From positions 2,309,146 to 2,373,145 of the forward strand of contig JAJEKV010000087.1 in assembly GCA_021234155.1 (NCBI GenBank): DNA of 64,000 nt, read 5' to 3'. Every line of letters begins with the position of its first letter. Positions within the stretch are counted from its first letter, which is position 1. The notes beneath the pieces are model-generated. The model ran no database searches. It saw nothing but the letters and a program-made list of their open reading frames with translations, and had not been told where the DNA came from. Below are positions 1-11,558 of this stretch, piece by piece. The position numbers were made by a program, and so were the translations under genes. This DNA comes from Isoetes taiwanensis. Lineage: Eukaryota > Streptophyta > Lycopodiopsida > Isoetales > Isoetaceae.

Positions 1-320
1 ACCCAGTCCTGGGTACCTTTTTAGGTACTTTTTTGGTCACTAAATAATACTTTTTAAGGGACACCCTAACATGCTTTTACCCTGGCATCGAAGGAGCAGG
101 CACAATAGCTGGAGTACGCCTGCGAACTGTAACCTTGGTCCTCGCCATTGAGCTCGATGTCGGGATAGGAAGATGGACGAAATAAAGCTGACCCGAGGAA
201 GATGGACGGAATGAAGCTGCAGGGCAGAATTTTGGGAATGAGGCAGAAGAGGAAAGGGATGTTTGCATGCATAAGATTTCACACTTCGGGACCCGAGCCA
301 TCCACCTCAATATTTTTTCA

Positions 321-450
321 AATGTAAAATGTATAGGTTGATCAATATATGAGACCATGCATATGAGACCCTAAATGTAAAATGTATAGGTTGATGTTCA
401 ATATATGAGACCATGCATATACGACCCTAAATGTAAAATGTATAGGTTGA
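321..450. repeat. Short tandem repeat, ~54-bp unit, about 2.4 copies
   Basis: The string AATGTAAAATGTATAGGTTG recurs at 321, 374 and 429, with an intervening 'caatatatgagaccatgcat' block in the first two units. The copies differ by a few bases. No coding content or regulatory role is apparent. Confidence 0.85.
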
Positions 451-1462
451 AATATCCCACATGCTTATCTCTTAAAACAAAACAGTTATATATAAGGTAG
501 GTGTCTCCAATTTTAGGTTGGATTGGGTCCCGTGGTAAGAGCCCAACCCTTGCCACGAGGATCCATTCCTCTTGCAAAATGTTCCTTCACTCCACCCTCT
601 TAAGTTCAAACTCGCCGCTTCAAATGCAATTCTAAGTTTTAACTTCATAAGCAACTGCAATTCTTACTGCAACTTCATAAGCATGTATATGTGGGATATT
701 ATTAAGATTGACAAACGTATAAAATGCAATTTCAATTGCAATACATGTATGAATATGCTACTTCAAATACAATTCTAAGTTTTACATCATGGGGGCTTCT
801 TGCAACTTCATAAGATTGACAAATGTATATCATGGGGCTCAGGGTTTAGGGTTAACAAATGCATAGAATGCAAGCTCAATTGCAAAACATGTATAAACTT
901 GGAAAGCATGTATTAAGATTAAGAAATGCATGTATAGAAGTGCTATATAGACCCATTAGTTTACATGATTAGTTGCTATCTCGGTTTAAGAAGAGTATAA
1001 CCCATTTGATATTATAGCAAATTATATTTAACAAAAAATACATGGAAAATACCTTTGGAGACCCTGATTTTCTCTAATGTTTTTGCTATAGTTTCACGGA
1101 AATTTGGCAAAAGGATAGCAAACTATGGGATCATCAATAGTTCTAATATGTTCTAATTAACCCTAAACCCATAACACACTTATGAAGTTAGAATAAACAA
1201 TGTGACCATATGCAAGTGATGTGGAAACTTATGCCCCTATATGTAGAAACTTATGTGATGTAGAACAATGTGACCATATGAAACTTATGTAGACCATATT
1301 CAAGAGATGATCACGGAATTATGGCTAAAGAAATGGAGCTAGAATTTCACGCTAATGTAAATGAGATAGGTAGTCAATAAGTTCACAGTATTAACTAGCA
1401 ATGAGATTAGCTATAGTTTCATGGAAATTTGACAAAGGGAATGGATGCTCACGGAAGCCAGG
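451..1462. other. A/T-rich DNA without a recognisable gene
   Basis: No long or conserved reading frame is present. The stretch has short dispersed word repeats (for example 'aacttcataag' and 'gaaacttatg') and isolated telomere-box-like 'gggtttagggtt' near 841. The edge beside the minisatellite shares words with DNA near 19.1 kb ('catatggtcacattgttctacatcac'-like), so it may belong to the element that carries the minisatellite. Confidence 0.5.
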
Positions 1463-2643
1463 GTGTTTAAGCCACGTTGGCATGTTGGAGCCTAAGTGGC
1501 ATGTTGGGGAGCCAATGTGGCATGTTTTGAGCCACCTTGACATGTTTGAGCTACCTTGACATGTTGGAGCCCTGGCATGTTGGAGCCCGCTTAACATGTT
1601 TGAGCCACCTTGGCATGTTGGAGCCAGCGTGGCATGTTTTAGACACCTTGGCATGTTTGAGCCTAGGTGGCATGTTGGAGCCTAGGTGGCATGTTGGAGT
1701 CTAGGTGGCATGTTGAAAGCCCACGTGGCATGTTTGAGCCACCTTGGCATGTTGGAGCCTATGTGACATGTTGGAGCCTAGGTGGCATGTTTGAGCCACC
1801 TTGGCACGTTTGAGCTTTGGTGGCATATTGGTGCCTAGGCGACATGCTTGAGCCACCTTGGCAGGTTGAAGCCTAGGTGGCACGTTGGATCCCGGGCATG
1901 TTTGAGCCACCTTGGCATGTTGGAGCCTATGTGGCATGTTTGAGGCACGTTGGCATGTTGGAGCCTGGGTGGCATGTTGGAGCCCACGCCGCATGTTTGA
2001 GCCACCTTGGCATGTTTGAGCCTAGATGTTATGTTGGAGCCCGGCGTGTTTGAGCCACCTTGGCATGTTGGAGCCTAGGTGGCATGTTGGAGCGTGGAAT
2101 GTTTGAGCCGTGTAGGAGCCCGCGTGGCATTTTTGAGCCACCTTAGCATGTTGGAGCTCGTGTGGCATACACATTGGCATGTTTGAGCCTAGGTGGCATG
2201 TTTGAGCCACCTTGACATAGGTGACGTGTTGGAGCCCGCATGGCATGCTTGAGCCACCTTGGCATGTTGGTGCCTAGGCGGCATGCTTGAGCCAGCTTGG
2301 CAGGTTGGAGCCTAGGTGGCAAGTTGGAGCCCACATGGCATCTTTGAGCCACCTTGACATGTTGGAGCCTAGGTGGCATGAAGCCCATGTGGCATGTTTG
2401 AGCCATCTTGACATGTTTGAGCCTAGGTGTCATGTTGGAGCCTAGGTGGCATGTTGGAGCCTACGTGGCATGTTGGAGCCTATAGGTGGCATATAGGAGC
2501 CCGCATGGCATATTTGAGCAACCTTGGCATGTTTGAGCCTAGGTGGCATGTTGGTGCCTAGGTGGCATGCTTGAGCCACCTTGGCATGTTGGCACCTAAT
2601 TGGCATGTTGGAGCCCACGTGGCATGTTTGAGCCATGTTGGAT
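1463..2643 (-). repeat. 38-bp minisatellite array (minus orientation)
   Basis: Degenerate tandem repeats built of two related 19-bp halves, GCCAAGGTGGCTCAAACAT and GCCACCTAGGCTCCAACAT, read here on the minus strand. Because the unit has almost no stop codons, long open frames appear on both strands; these are not genes. GCCACCT in one half is the reverse complement of AGGTGGC in the other, so transcripts could fold into serial hairpins. The same array occurs at 19.2, 43.1, 46.1-46.5 and 47.0 kb. Confidence 0.95.
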
Positions 2644-2724
2644 CTAATCGTTGAAGTTATTTTTCGCGAATGTAAAACAATACGATACATTCCCAAAGTT
2701 GAGCACACAAACAGTATTCCAGGT

Positions 2725-3535
2725 GGTGGTGCTTTGCTTAAGAAATAGCCTAAAAAAAAACCATACTTCCTTAAGAAATAGCTACGTAAAAGCTACACCA
2801 CTTCAGAAAACCACACTTCTGTAAAAAACAACCACTTAAAAACTACACCTATTAAAAAACCACACCTCAAAAAACCATACTTACTTTAAAAAATAGCTAC
2901 TTAAAAAGTATACATAGTTATATAAACCACACCTAAAAAAATCATACTTCCTTAAAAATAGCTTCTTAAAAACTACACCTAGTTATAAACTACACCACTT
3001 CAAAAAACCATATTTTATTAAAAAACAACCACTTAAAAACTACACCCGCTTATAAACCACACTTCAAAAAACCTTACTTCTTTAAAAAATAGCTATTTAA
3101 AAACTACACCCACTTATAAACGACACCTCAAAAAACAACACCTCGATTGAAAAAAATCATACCACTTTAGAAAACCATACTTCCTTAAAAAACAACCACT
3201 TAAAAATTATACCTCCTTATAAACCACACTTAAAAAAACTATACTTCCATAAAAAATGGCTACTTAAAACTACACCTAGTTATAAACTACACCTCAAAAA
3301 ACAACACCTTCTTAAAAACAACACCCCCTCAAAAAAATAAGCAACACTTCTTTTAAAAAAACAACACCTCAAAAAAAGACCACATCTTCAAAAAAGAAGA
3401 AGCTATAGCTCCATAAAAAAAACTACACCGCCTCCTTAATAAACCCACCTCCACATAACCACATGTAGATTTTTTGGAACAACGACATGTGGTCTTTTTG
3501 TTACTGTTGTTTTTAGATGTGGACCCAGAATTGGG
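2725..3535 (-). repeat. A/C-rich dispersed repeat (ACCACAC/AACAACACC family)
   Basis: A long degenerate run of words such as 'aaaccacacctcaaaaaa' and 'aaaacaacacc'. Its right edge ('gatgtggacccagaattggggt', ~3517-3538) resembles the inverse of 42131-42160 and the direct sequence at 50085-50106, so this is probably the terminal region of the same transposon family. No coding capacity is seen. The class is unknown. Confidence 0.6.
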
Positions 3536-4062
3536 GTGGTTGTGATGGGCATACACCCAGACGACATCCTCCCAGCCAGTTGGGTAGGAGCATCACGACC
3601 CGACCGCCCTCGTCATCTCCTCGTTCAGTTTAAGGATGAGATCTCTCGGCTCCACATTCTGAAGCATGGTAACCACCTTAAGGGGACCACCTTCTCAGTC
3701 CAGGAGGATCTTACTCCAGCCCAGCTTTGCCAAAGGACGGTGGAACTTTGCCGAGTCTACGAGGCTCGTTTGCAAAAAAAAAATGGGTAGTGTACCGAGG
3801 ATGACAAGCTCTTATACGGGATGAGTGCCTTCTAATCCCTAGGTGTTTGGTATCCAGTCTTTCCCAGCTGATTCTTATTGTAAAAAATTGAAACTTAAAT
3901 GTCTATTTATTTTGTGATGGGGATTAGCCCCCTTGAGTTCGATGATGGGGTTTGTCCCCGTTTTGATTTGGGCTTATGCCTTCCTTCTTATTTAGGTCCA
4001 ATAACTCGATTGGGTTCTCGTGGACGAAAAAAAGTTTATCTTTATCTTTATCTTTACCATGT
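3536..4062 (+). mobile_element. LINE remnant: ORF1-like C-terminus joined to a 3' tail ending in (TTTATC)n
   Basis: The 84-codon frame at 3536-3790 has RPRHLLVQFKDE, LKGTTFSVQEDLTP and a following basic helix. This resembles the C-terminal nucleic-acid-binding segment of L1-type ORF1 proteins (family knowledge). After its stop comes a 3'-UTR-like tract. It ends 'ccaataactcgattgggttc tcgtggacg', the terminal motif of other LINE copies here (9.4, 29.8, 30.85 kb). The tail is a short (TTTATC)n run at 4035-4056. Endonuclease and reverse transcriptase are missing, so this is an internally deleted copy. Confidence 0.65.
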
Positions 4063-4575
4063 GGTAACCACTTTAATAATACCCTGTCTTCAAGAATCTA
4101 AGGAAAGTTTTAAGCAACTTAAGAGCATGAGACAATGTAAGAGAATCTTAAGGGACAACCTTAGGAAATTTCGAAGAATTTTGATGGCAATCTGGGAAGT
4201 AAAAAGGTATTCACATGGATCTTAATAGAATGTTAGAGAATCTTTTGCAAATATATGATCCGGATCTTTGTCTAGGTTTGCTATAACACAAAAATATGCT
4301 TGCTATAGAGGACAATGTTAATGCAATTCTTACACATGGCTTTCTCAACTTTGAATTGGCTTTTGCTTTTGAAGTTCATTTTGAAGGGTCGGCCCATGCA
4401 ATGGACTATGTACATTCCCTAAAATACATAGAGTTGTTTATAGAGTCTCAATGAGTATAAATCCAACAACACAATATCTTGAATTTAGCATATGAAGCAT
4501 TTTGGACAACAACAACTTTGCACTCTTGAACAGACAACGGTCAGCCTCGTATGCCCTAAATAAGAAGGGACTTGT

Positions 4576-4670
4576 ATATATATACAAGTATCTTGTTATT
4601 TAAGGACTATATTAGGTCGATGGTTGTTTGTTAGGTTTGGTATGAAGTTGTTATAGTGTAAAAGGGTCCT
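4576..4670 (+). repeat. 95-bp direct repeat, left copy
   Basis: Nearly identical to 6268-6362. Both begin at 'atatatatacaagtatcttg' and end in 'gtaaaagggtcct'. The pair brackets 1.6 kb of low-complexity DNA. It could be a pair of short terminal repeats of a small non-coding retroelement or a segmental duplication. Canonical TG...CA ends are not evident. Confidence 0.85.
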
Positions 4671-4689
4671 ATATATGTTCTTATGTTTG

Positions 4690-5110
4690 TCCTCCTGAAT
4701 CCGGCCGTTGATCCGAGATCCTACGGCTCACGTGGCTTTGGGACGTATCCTACGGCCCAGATGGCTTGGGAGTTTTTTTCAGATTATATGTAAGCGATCC
4801 TACGTCCCAGTTTGATCCGATCCCGATCGTTTGGTTCGAGATCCTACGACCACGTTGCTTTGAGACACATCCTACGGTGCACATGGCTTTGGGAATTATA
4901 TGTAATCGATCCTATGGTCTAACTTGATCCGATCTTGATTGTCGATCCGAGATCTTATGGCTCACGTGGCTTGGCACATATCCTACGGTGCACATGACTT
5001 TGGGAATTATATGTAATAGATCGTATGGCTCATGTTGCTTTAATTATTGTCACATGGTGAGATCTCGACCCTTGATTGGATCCAAGATCCTACGGCCCAG
5101 GTTGAATGCT
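4690..5110 (+). repeat. Degenerate tandem motif GATCCTACGGCYCA
   Basis: The words 'gatcctacggc(t/c)ca' and 'catggctttgggaattatatgtaa' recur with spacing of about 50-100 bp. This indicates an old tandem array. No coding sequence is present. Confidence 0.7.
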
Positions 5111-5284
5111 CATCCCTTAGGAAAAGGCTTTTAAAATTTTTATATTGTGTGGGGGATTCAAACCCTGGCCATTGACCCCCCAGCCCCCCATTCTAACCAC
5201 TAGACGAAGCATTAATTCCATGAATAATTTATGTTTCAAATATACTTAAGGGTAATGTTCCCATTAAGATAAAATAGACTATAA

Positions 5285-5960
5285 CATTCTAGCTAGTTCA
5301 AGAAAGTTCTAGAATGTTCTGGAAGGCTCTAGAAAGAATCTTCTAGAAAGTTCTAGAACATAAGAGAATCTAGGGGGATCTAAGAAAATTCTTCCAGAAA
5401 GTTCCAAATTGTTCTAATAAGTTTTAGAATGTTCTAGAATGTAAGGGAATCTACGGGAATGTAAGGAAATCTAGGGAAATACTTCCAGAAAGTTCTAGAA
5501 TATATTGAAAGTCTTAGAATGTTCCAGAAAGTCTTAGAATGTTCTAAAACATTCTAGAATGTAAAGGAATCCAGAAGAATCTAATAGAATCTAAGAAAAT
5601 CTTATAAAATGTAAGAGAATCTAAGAAAATATTTACAAGCCTAAGGGAATCTCTTAAAATCTGGGGGATCTAAGGGAATCTAAGAAAATGTTGACGAAAT
5701 CTTAGAGCATCTAGGGGAATCTTTATAGAATCTCTTTGAATCTCATGTAATGTAAGGGAACCTAGGGCAATCTCATAAAGTCTATAGGGATCTAAGGGAA
5801 TCTAAGGGGATATTCCTAGAATCTTGGAGAATCTACAAAAATCTAATGGAATCTAGAGGGAATCTTATAAAATTTAGAGGAATCTCCGCGAAACCTCCAA
5901 GAGAACCTTGGTAGAATCTTAGAGAATCTATGAATTCAGAGTATTCTCAAGAGAGTCTTT
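5285..5960. repeat. TTCTAGAA-rich and GGAATCTAAG-rich low-complexity tract
   Basis: The first part repeats TTCTAGAA; the rest repeats 'ggaatctaaggg/agaatct'. At 5297-5334 the triplets TTC and GAA alternate with exact 5-bp spacing: TTC at 5297, 5307, 5317 and GAA at 5302, 5312, 5322, 5332, with one degenerate position. This is the geometry of a plant heat-shock element array. A related tract lies at about 33.0-33.4 kb. Confidence 0.8.
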
Positions 5961-6267
5961 TAGAATGTAGGGCACGACAAGAACTTGCAGCATAGGAACA
6001 TGCTAAAACTCGGACATGCACTGTAGGACGCATTAAATTTCTTGTATATATATTATTATCTGCTGGCATCTACCACTAGGGGCGAAAAAAGTTCCATGCT
6101 TCAAAAATTTGACATAAAAGCTTATTTTCTGCTATATATATGGGCAACAACTCTAAACTATTCCTGATTCAAAATTTGTTTCCCAACAACAAATTTGCAG
6201 ACATGCAGGCCTGTTTTTGGAGGCCAATTCAACTTAAGAAATCCATACATATTTATATTATGATATG

Positions 6268-6362
6268 ATATATATACAAGTATCTTGTTAATTAAGGACT
6301 ATATTAGGTCGATGGTTGTTTGTTAGGTTTGGTATGAAGTTGTTATAGTGTAAAAGGGTCCT
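6268..6362 (+). repeat. 95-bp direct repeat, right copy
   Basis: Partner of 4576-4670 in the same orientation with very few differences. The sequence beyond the repeat is not shared. Confidence 0.85.
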
Positions 6363-7700
6363 TGTCCCAAAGCACGAGAGGTAAATTGGATTTGTCATTC
6401 TAGATTGATTTATTGGTTCCAAGCAACTCAAATCGTACCTGTTCTGCATCTAGAACGTACATGTTCTGCATCTAGACCACCCCGTGGTAGGTTTAATATG
6501 ACTCATTATCAATGAACTTGTAGCATGCATATGCGACATGCCCACCAATTCACCCATGGTCTATTTAGCATAGCCCATTGTATCATTAATCTGGAAAAGT
6601 TGTAAAGTTGCCCCAATCCTCCAATGGTTTTGAGTTGTATAGTTTTATAGGGTTATTTCTATCGTGGGGCAAATTTGCAGCAAAATATATATAGTGTGTG
6701 CATACATGTATGCGGAATATTACACTACCCTTTAGTATTTTGGTTTAAGGCAAATTTAGGCTGGAGCGATATTTTGGTGTGCACCTATTTTGAACCCTTT
6801 AGTATTTTGGTTTTAAGACAAATTTAGGCTGAAGCGATATTTTGGTATGCACCTATTTTGAACAGTGCATGTCCTGGATACAGGCCTGATTTGTGGACGA
6901 TCTTGTAACGATGCCCATGTGTTCCTTGTGGATTTCTATTTAGGGGTAGGAGGCATCATGTTTATCTACACTTTTTCCTCTATATTTATATGAACTCTCA
7001 ATGGTTCAATATATAGAAGAAACTCCTATTTTTGAATAAACCTTTTCTTCTCAACGAAAAACTTGTAATAACCATTTGCTAATGTAATAGAGTTATGCAT
7101 TCTCTTATGCTGTAAAAATCGTGTAAAGGTGATAACATACATCTTTTTTTCTCCGATCTTATGCTCCCATGCTTTTGTGCTCCTTGTGTTCCATGTGCTA
7201 TTGAACACTAAGTTTTCAACTCATAAGTAATCCCTTACTTTGATTCTATTTGATTATTTCTTGTTGGATGTGTTATTTTTTTTTGTTCCTTGTAGTATGA
7301 AATGAAATTACAAAAAATATGGGAGGAGGACGAGTGCTCACTTTGATATCTAGCATTGTCATGCATAAAATCAGTTGGACTGTACTGCCTGCTAGTTATG
7401 ACGAGGTAATTGGGGCAAATTTGGCGCCCAATGGCACAAGTAAATCTTGAGTTTACACACAAACTTGTCCAAATCTGCAGCAAGTTTCCATCGGCTCTTC
7501 TTCCATCCTGAGCATGCAGGAGAAGCAACCACATGTATTCTTCCAAAGATCAAATCTAGGTAGTGCAATCTTATAGAGCCGGATGGTTAGCTACTTACTT
7601 CTGGTAGGTTATGGAAGCATTTTTGTTTTTCTTAGTGTTGGAGTTATGGTTGCTGGATTTTGTGGCGCCCTGATTATCCTAGTTCTAAAAAGAGAAACAT
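6363..7700. other. Non-coding stretch with one 67-bp tandem duplication
   Basis: Two copies of a 67-bp unit ('ccctttagtattttggttt...cctattttgaa') lie at 6728-6864. Short reading frames here resemble no known family. No promoter or RNA gene was recognised. Confidence 0.6.
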
Positions 7701-7704
7701 AATG

Positions 7705-8352
7705 TTTTTTTTTTTCATTGCTTGATCAAAAGCAAAGTACACGAAACTTTGCCTTGTAGCACAAGCACAGGCGTAAGCCATTGGAACTAGAGCCTCAAGC
7801 ACAATGCACTTGTCGCACAAGAGAAGCCTAAGAATATGAAGTAATATGAAGATACTGGACCCAAATACGAAGTTCTGACCTCTCGCTCAATAGGAGAGAG
7901 CACTTATGAGACATCACTATCTTAGTTTGGGGCACGCGACACAAGATCAATGCCTTGAAAGACGTGAAATCTGTGTCGTTCCCAAATGGACCACAAAAGC
8001 CAACCAAAAGCAAGATGAAAGGCCTTCTACTTAGCATGGAGCCATCTATCAGGGTAGGATATAAGAAGAATGTGTTGGCCATCTAAGGCACTATTAAATA
8101 AACCCTGTAGCCAAGTCTAGGCTACGCCTACAATTGATGTTTATCAAAGAGCCATTGAGACATATTTTGTCCTATGACACCACAACAAAACAATGATATG
8201 GCAACATTAGAACTCATGATATTGAACCGTGATTTACAAAACCATTGACCACCTATCATTGCAAATTCAGAAGCAAGTAAAAATACCAAGAACCTCAAAA
8301 CAAAGAGAAGTTGATTGCCTTGGAGAAAAGGGAACATAAAAAATTGCACAGG
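7705..8352 (-). mobile_element. 5'-truncated L1-like LINE with poly(A) tail (minus strand)
   Basis: Read on the minus strand, the segment ends in a run of 11 A residues (T run at 7705-7715). A frame near 7960-8030 encodes LAFGWLLWSIWERHRFHVFQ. This matches the LLWSIW..R...F signature found near the C-terminus of plant L1 reverse transcriptase proteins (zf-RVT-type region, family knowledge). Other frames are broken by stops and shifts. The 5' boundary near 8.35 kb is approximate. The catalytic part of the reverse transcriptase is absent. Confidence 0.65.
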
Positions 8353-8478
8353 TTTTATAAACCCTAGGTGCTTTTTGATGCTAGAGAGTAGGTAAGTTTC
8401 TCATGTGAAAAGAACTATGTGGCCGCAAAAGAAAGTAAGCATGTGCCTTGCATGGTGTTAAGTAAAAGAGGGGCTCAA

Positions 8479-8562
8479 CATGAATGCATTGCATGTATGC
8501 ATGGTATGCATGCACGGTACATGTAATGCATGCACATGTATAGTTTGGGCATGCAAAATAAC
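8479..8562. promoter_or_regulatory. Cluster of CATGCA/TGCATG (RY-type) motifs
   Basis: At least five overlapping CATGCA or TGCATG hexamers occur within about 80 bp. The RY core CATGCA is a known binding site of plant B3 factors (ABI3/FUS3/LEC2). There is no gene start beside it, so it may be only a local simple repeat. Confidence 0.35.
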
Positions 8563-8639
8563 TAGAAATTTCAATTGCTCGATTTGTCCCTCCCACCCTT
8601 CAGTGTCTAGCGGCCGATTTCTATCGCCTGATATCATAT

Positions 8640-9443
8640 TTGTATCATCTTGCTTCGCTTTGCTCCATTGCTAGTTGATTGCATTCATTTGTTTTGGGTT
8701 TGTTCCACCATGCGCATCTGGGCGCAATGCGGCCGATCGTGGGATACCGCGGGAGTACCTAGATGCTTGTTTCCTTGGCAAGCTCTGGGACCCCATTGCT
8801 CTAGAGCAGTCAAAATGGCCCATTACAAGGAGCACATCAACCCAGTGTTAGCGGGCCCACACGGCTCTACCTGCGTTCCCGGTTGCCCTCGAAAAGCGGA
8901 CTCATTGCCTCCATTCGCACGGTGCCCACCCATCTTCGTGATCGAGGCGGGTGGATTGGGGAGCCCGCCGGGGCGTGCTCTGTCGGTCTTTGTCAAGCGG
9001 GTGCCATTGAGGATGAGTCTCACACTTTCCGAGTTGCCGGTGTTCGGTCGATCCGGGCCGGATCACGCTCCCTTAGTAATCTACGGGCGTGCCCTTGCAT
9101 TTGCCTGGATGAACACACCACGTCGATGCGTGCCACGGGGTCATACATCCAGAGGTAATGGACCTGCGAGGTCACATTTGCCCTCACTGTTTGTCCGTGA
9201 CTAGGCACTATGGGGGTGGTGCATGATCAGATATATTGGGATGTTTCTCGCATTTTATATGATTAGCATTAGCTTTGTCACAGGGCCGATTGTCGCCGCG
9301 TTTTTTCCTCGAAAACCCTTCGGGCGGGGGTTTTTAATCCGGCAAGAATCCGCTTGTCGCTGCGTTTTTGTATTGGGTCCCATAGACCGATTGGTCTCCG
9401 TGGACGATAAAAGTACCTTCCTTCCTTCCTTCCTTCCTTCCTT
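8640..9443 (+). mobile_element. LINE 3' fragment ending in (TTCC)n
   Basis: A frame at 8883-9158 contains GLCQAGAIEDESHTFR. This resembles the Cys/His-containing IEDE.H segment near the end of LINE reverse transcriptase proteins. The 3' UTR holds a paired motif, TTTTTTCCTCGAAAACCC followed by GGGCGGGGGTTTTTAATCC (9300-9340). It then ends with 'gggtcccatagaccgattgg tctccgtggacgataaaa' and a CTTC microsatellite at 9416-9443. Such an ending replaces poly(A) in this family (29.8 and 30.83 kb copies). The reverse transcriptase core is missing, so the copy is 5'-truncated. Confidence 0.65.
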
Positions 9444-10480
9444 TAGTCTTATTATTCTTGTTTGGCTTTATTGTTTCATTTTCCTTGCTCATAGTTTCAT
9501 TGCTAATCTTCTTGACCTTCGGTTTTACTTGTTCTATTGGCCTTGCGAGTCAGTCGTTTATGCTTTCTTATCCTTGTAGTTGTCTTTAATATTCAGATGC
9601 CCGATTCATTAAAGCTATTTTCATCACTTTGCTTTGTTAGTATCATTTTCTATGTTGTTGTTTGGTTCCATGTACATCGCTCGGTTTTGCTGTCTTATTG
9701 ATCCCTAGTATTCCCTTGCCTCATCAGTTTGCTAGGTTCTGTTCATCTTTTATCAATTTATGGTTTCTTTTAGTTTCCATCATGCTTTCGATTATGTTCA
9801 GGCTATGGGGAGTCACCTTGTGTCCCTTGTCCTTTGCTGAAGCATCACTTTTTCAACTTATCGTTATTGGATGACATCTGGAAGCTGTTTTTATGCATAT
9901 TGGCAATGTTTATTATGCTCGATGCTTATTATTTTTGAGAGAGGTATGATTTATCTCAACTTAGCGAGAGCACGTTGTTCCTACCAAAGCTCATATAGGT
10001 AGGATAAACTGTGGACGATTTTAGCAGAATCATGCAAATATCTCAAAGTTCTACACTGTCTCTTCCGTTCCTACAATCTTTTCCCAAAGTCTGCCTCTCT
10101 GACTATATCACAGTTTCCGATGTAGGGTGTTTCACATCCTTAGGTACGGCCCCACAACCCATTTTTATATTCTTACCCTTATCCATCGAGTGCACCACCC
10201 CAAAATCAACACCTAACAAAAGATTCTAACTGTAATCCTACTTTCTGACCAAGAGCAAACAGGATTGAACACCCTGGCTGATGGACTATTTCTATCTCCT
10301 ACAAATCTCCTAACCAAGATTCTATTACCTGCACTTCAATATCTTCTTCCACAGACATGAAAGGGACAATGGGATGGAAGAGGTCCTCCGAAAAAAATTG
10401 ATGATACACCAAGCTCCTCCAAAGGACTGCACTTTCTCCTTCTAACCAACCACAAGAGATCTTCGATCCATCAGCAAGGA
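9444..10480. other. No supported gene
   Basis: T-rich DNA from 9444 to about 10000, then mixed sequence. Short frames match no family. Upstream exons of the EUL lectin would be expected in this interval on the plus strand, but no intact N-terminal EUL motif could be read. They may be diverged, mutated or further away. Confidence 0.4.
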
Positions 10481-10501
10481 TGGTGAAGTATCTCATGGCT
10501 G

Positions 10502-10955
10502 TGGTCTAGGGTGCCTTTGCCCTTATAAACAGGGGCACAGGAAAAGCCCTGCGCCATGGCACTTCTGAGAATGAACTGGTAAAATATCATTATATTTGTG
10601 CCTTTTATATTTTATATCTTATCTTCTAAATCCATACCATATGTCAGAAACGTATTTATATTGCATGTAGATATTCAAGTAACGCTCTTCTTATATGGGA
10701 ATTTGTAAATCTGTGTGGCAGATTTACACTGTGCCATATCACAAAGGACATGTGGATGATTCAATTTTGTGGTCTATAAGTGATGATTTGGGGCATGGAT
10801 TTACAACTATTCGGATGTATAATAATATAGACTTGAACATGGATGTTGATCATGGTGATAAAAAGCATGGTGGCATGAAAGAAGGAATTAAGCTTATCCT
10901 TTACCACTGGTTGAAGAAACATGACAATCAGCGCTGGAAGATGGTTCAAGTCTGA
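10502..10955 (+). CDS. EUL (Euonymus lectin) domain protein, C-terminal two exons
   Basis: Two exons join in phase. Exon A (to 10578) reads GAFALINRGTGKALRHGTSE. Exon B (10722-10955) contains VPYHKGHVDDSILW, TIRMYNNIDLN, HGDKKHGGM and DNQRWKMV followed by TGA. The order and motifs (FALVN.ATG.A, VLW.....GDGF..IRM.NNI.LN.DA.HGDK.HGG, KGDNQRWKI) are those of plant EUL lectins, nucleocytoplasmic carbohydrate-binding proteins often induced by stress (family knowledge). The intron runs 10579-10721 (GT...AG, phase 0). The frame directly before exon A has a TAG. Either another splice acceptor lies just 5' of GAFAL or the gene is broken there. The N-terminal half of the ~150-residue domain was not found. 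The preserved C-terminus with intact splice sites favours a real or recently lost gene. Confidence 0.7.
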
Positions 10956-11558
10956 TTTCCGTATGTAAAGAGTGCTACAAATAAGCTTATAAGCTTACAG
11001 TTTGCTTAATGAAAATGTAGCTTTATATAAGCTTAACACTACTTGATGAGAATATGTTTTGAATCTTTGCTGAAAAATGTGCCTATGTATATTTTCTTTA
11101 ATGGAATTTCTTTGTGTATGCAAACATGACATAATCGTCTCAGTTATTTTACCAAACTTTAAGCTCTATTACTAAATCCTAATGTTATCTTCAACACTAT
11201 TACCAAGCCTTAAGTTCTAGTACTATTTAGTGCTTGCTTTTAACAATGTTCCCAAGGTGCTTTTGCTTTCATCATGATCCCTTGGCATTGAAGTTTTGAT
11301 TACATGAACGAATATAATATATCATTGTTGTGGGTATGCATCGAAAAAAGTAAAAGATAAACTTTTGGATTTGCAAATCCAACCCATTTGCACAATATAG
11401 CATTTTAGATGATAGAAATGTGTGACGACCACTTAGGGTGCTTTCCCATGGGCTGAAATTCAATTACTACATTTAAAATACCAACACAAATCCATCTGCC
11501 TAGCCTTCTTCCCAACCCTGCATAGTTTTTTTTTTTTTACAATGTCGACCTGTTCAGT
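10956..11558. other. 3' flank of the EUL gene; no further gene seen
   Basis: A/T-rich DNA with AATAAG/AATGAA-like words shortly after the stop, which may serve as a polyadenylation region. Short minus-strand frames have no family resemblance. Confidence 0.4.

Noticed and set aside
841-860. Telomeric repeat
   Set aside because: Only one or two TTAGGG-like copies; too short for an interstitial telomere.
1391-2708. Several long open frames across the first minisatellite
   Set aside because: They translate the 38-bp repeat in different frames; the same occurs on both strands at every array, so they are artefacts of a stop-poor repeat.
8650-9204. 184-codon frame as a host gene
   Set aside because: The LINE-like IEDE.H motif is in a different overlapping frame, and the sequence runs into a LINE 3' terminus; the long frame is a shadow.
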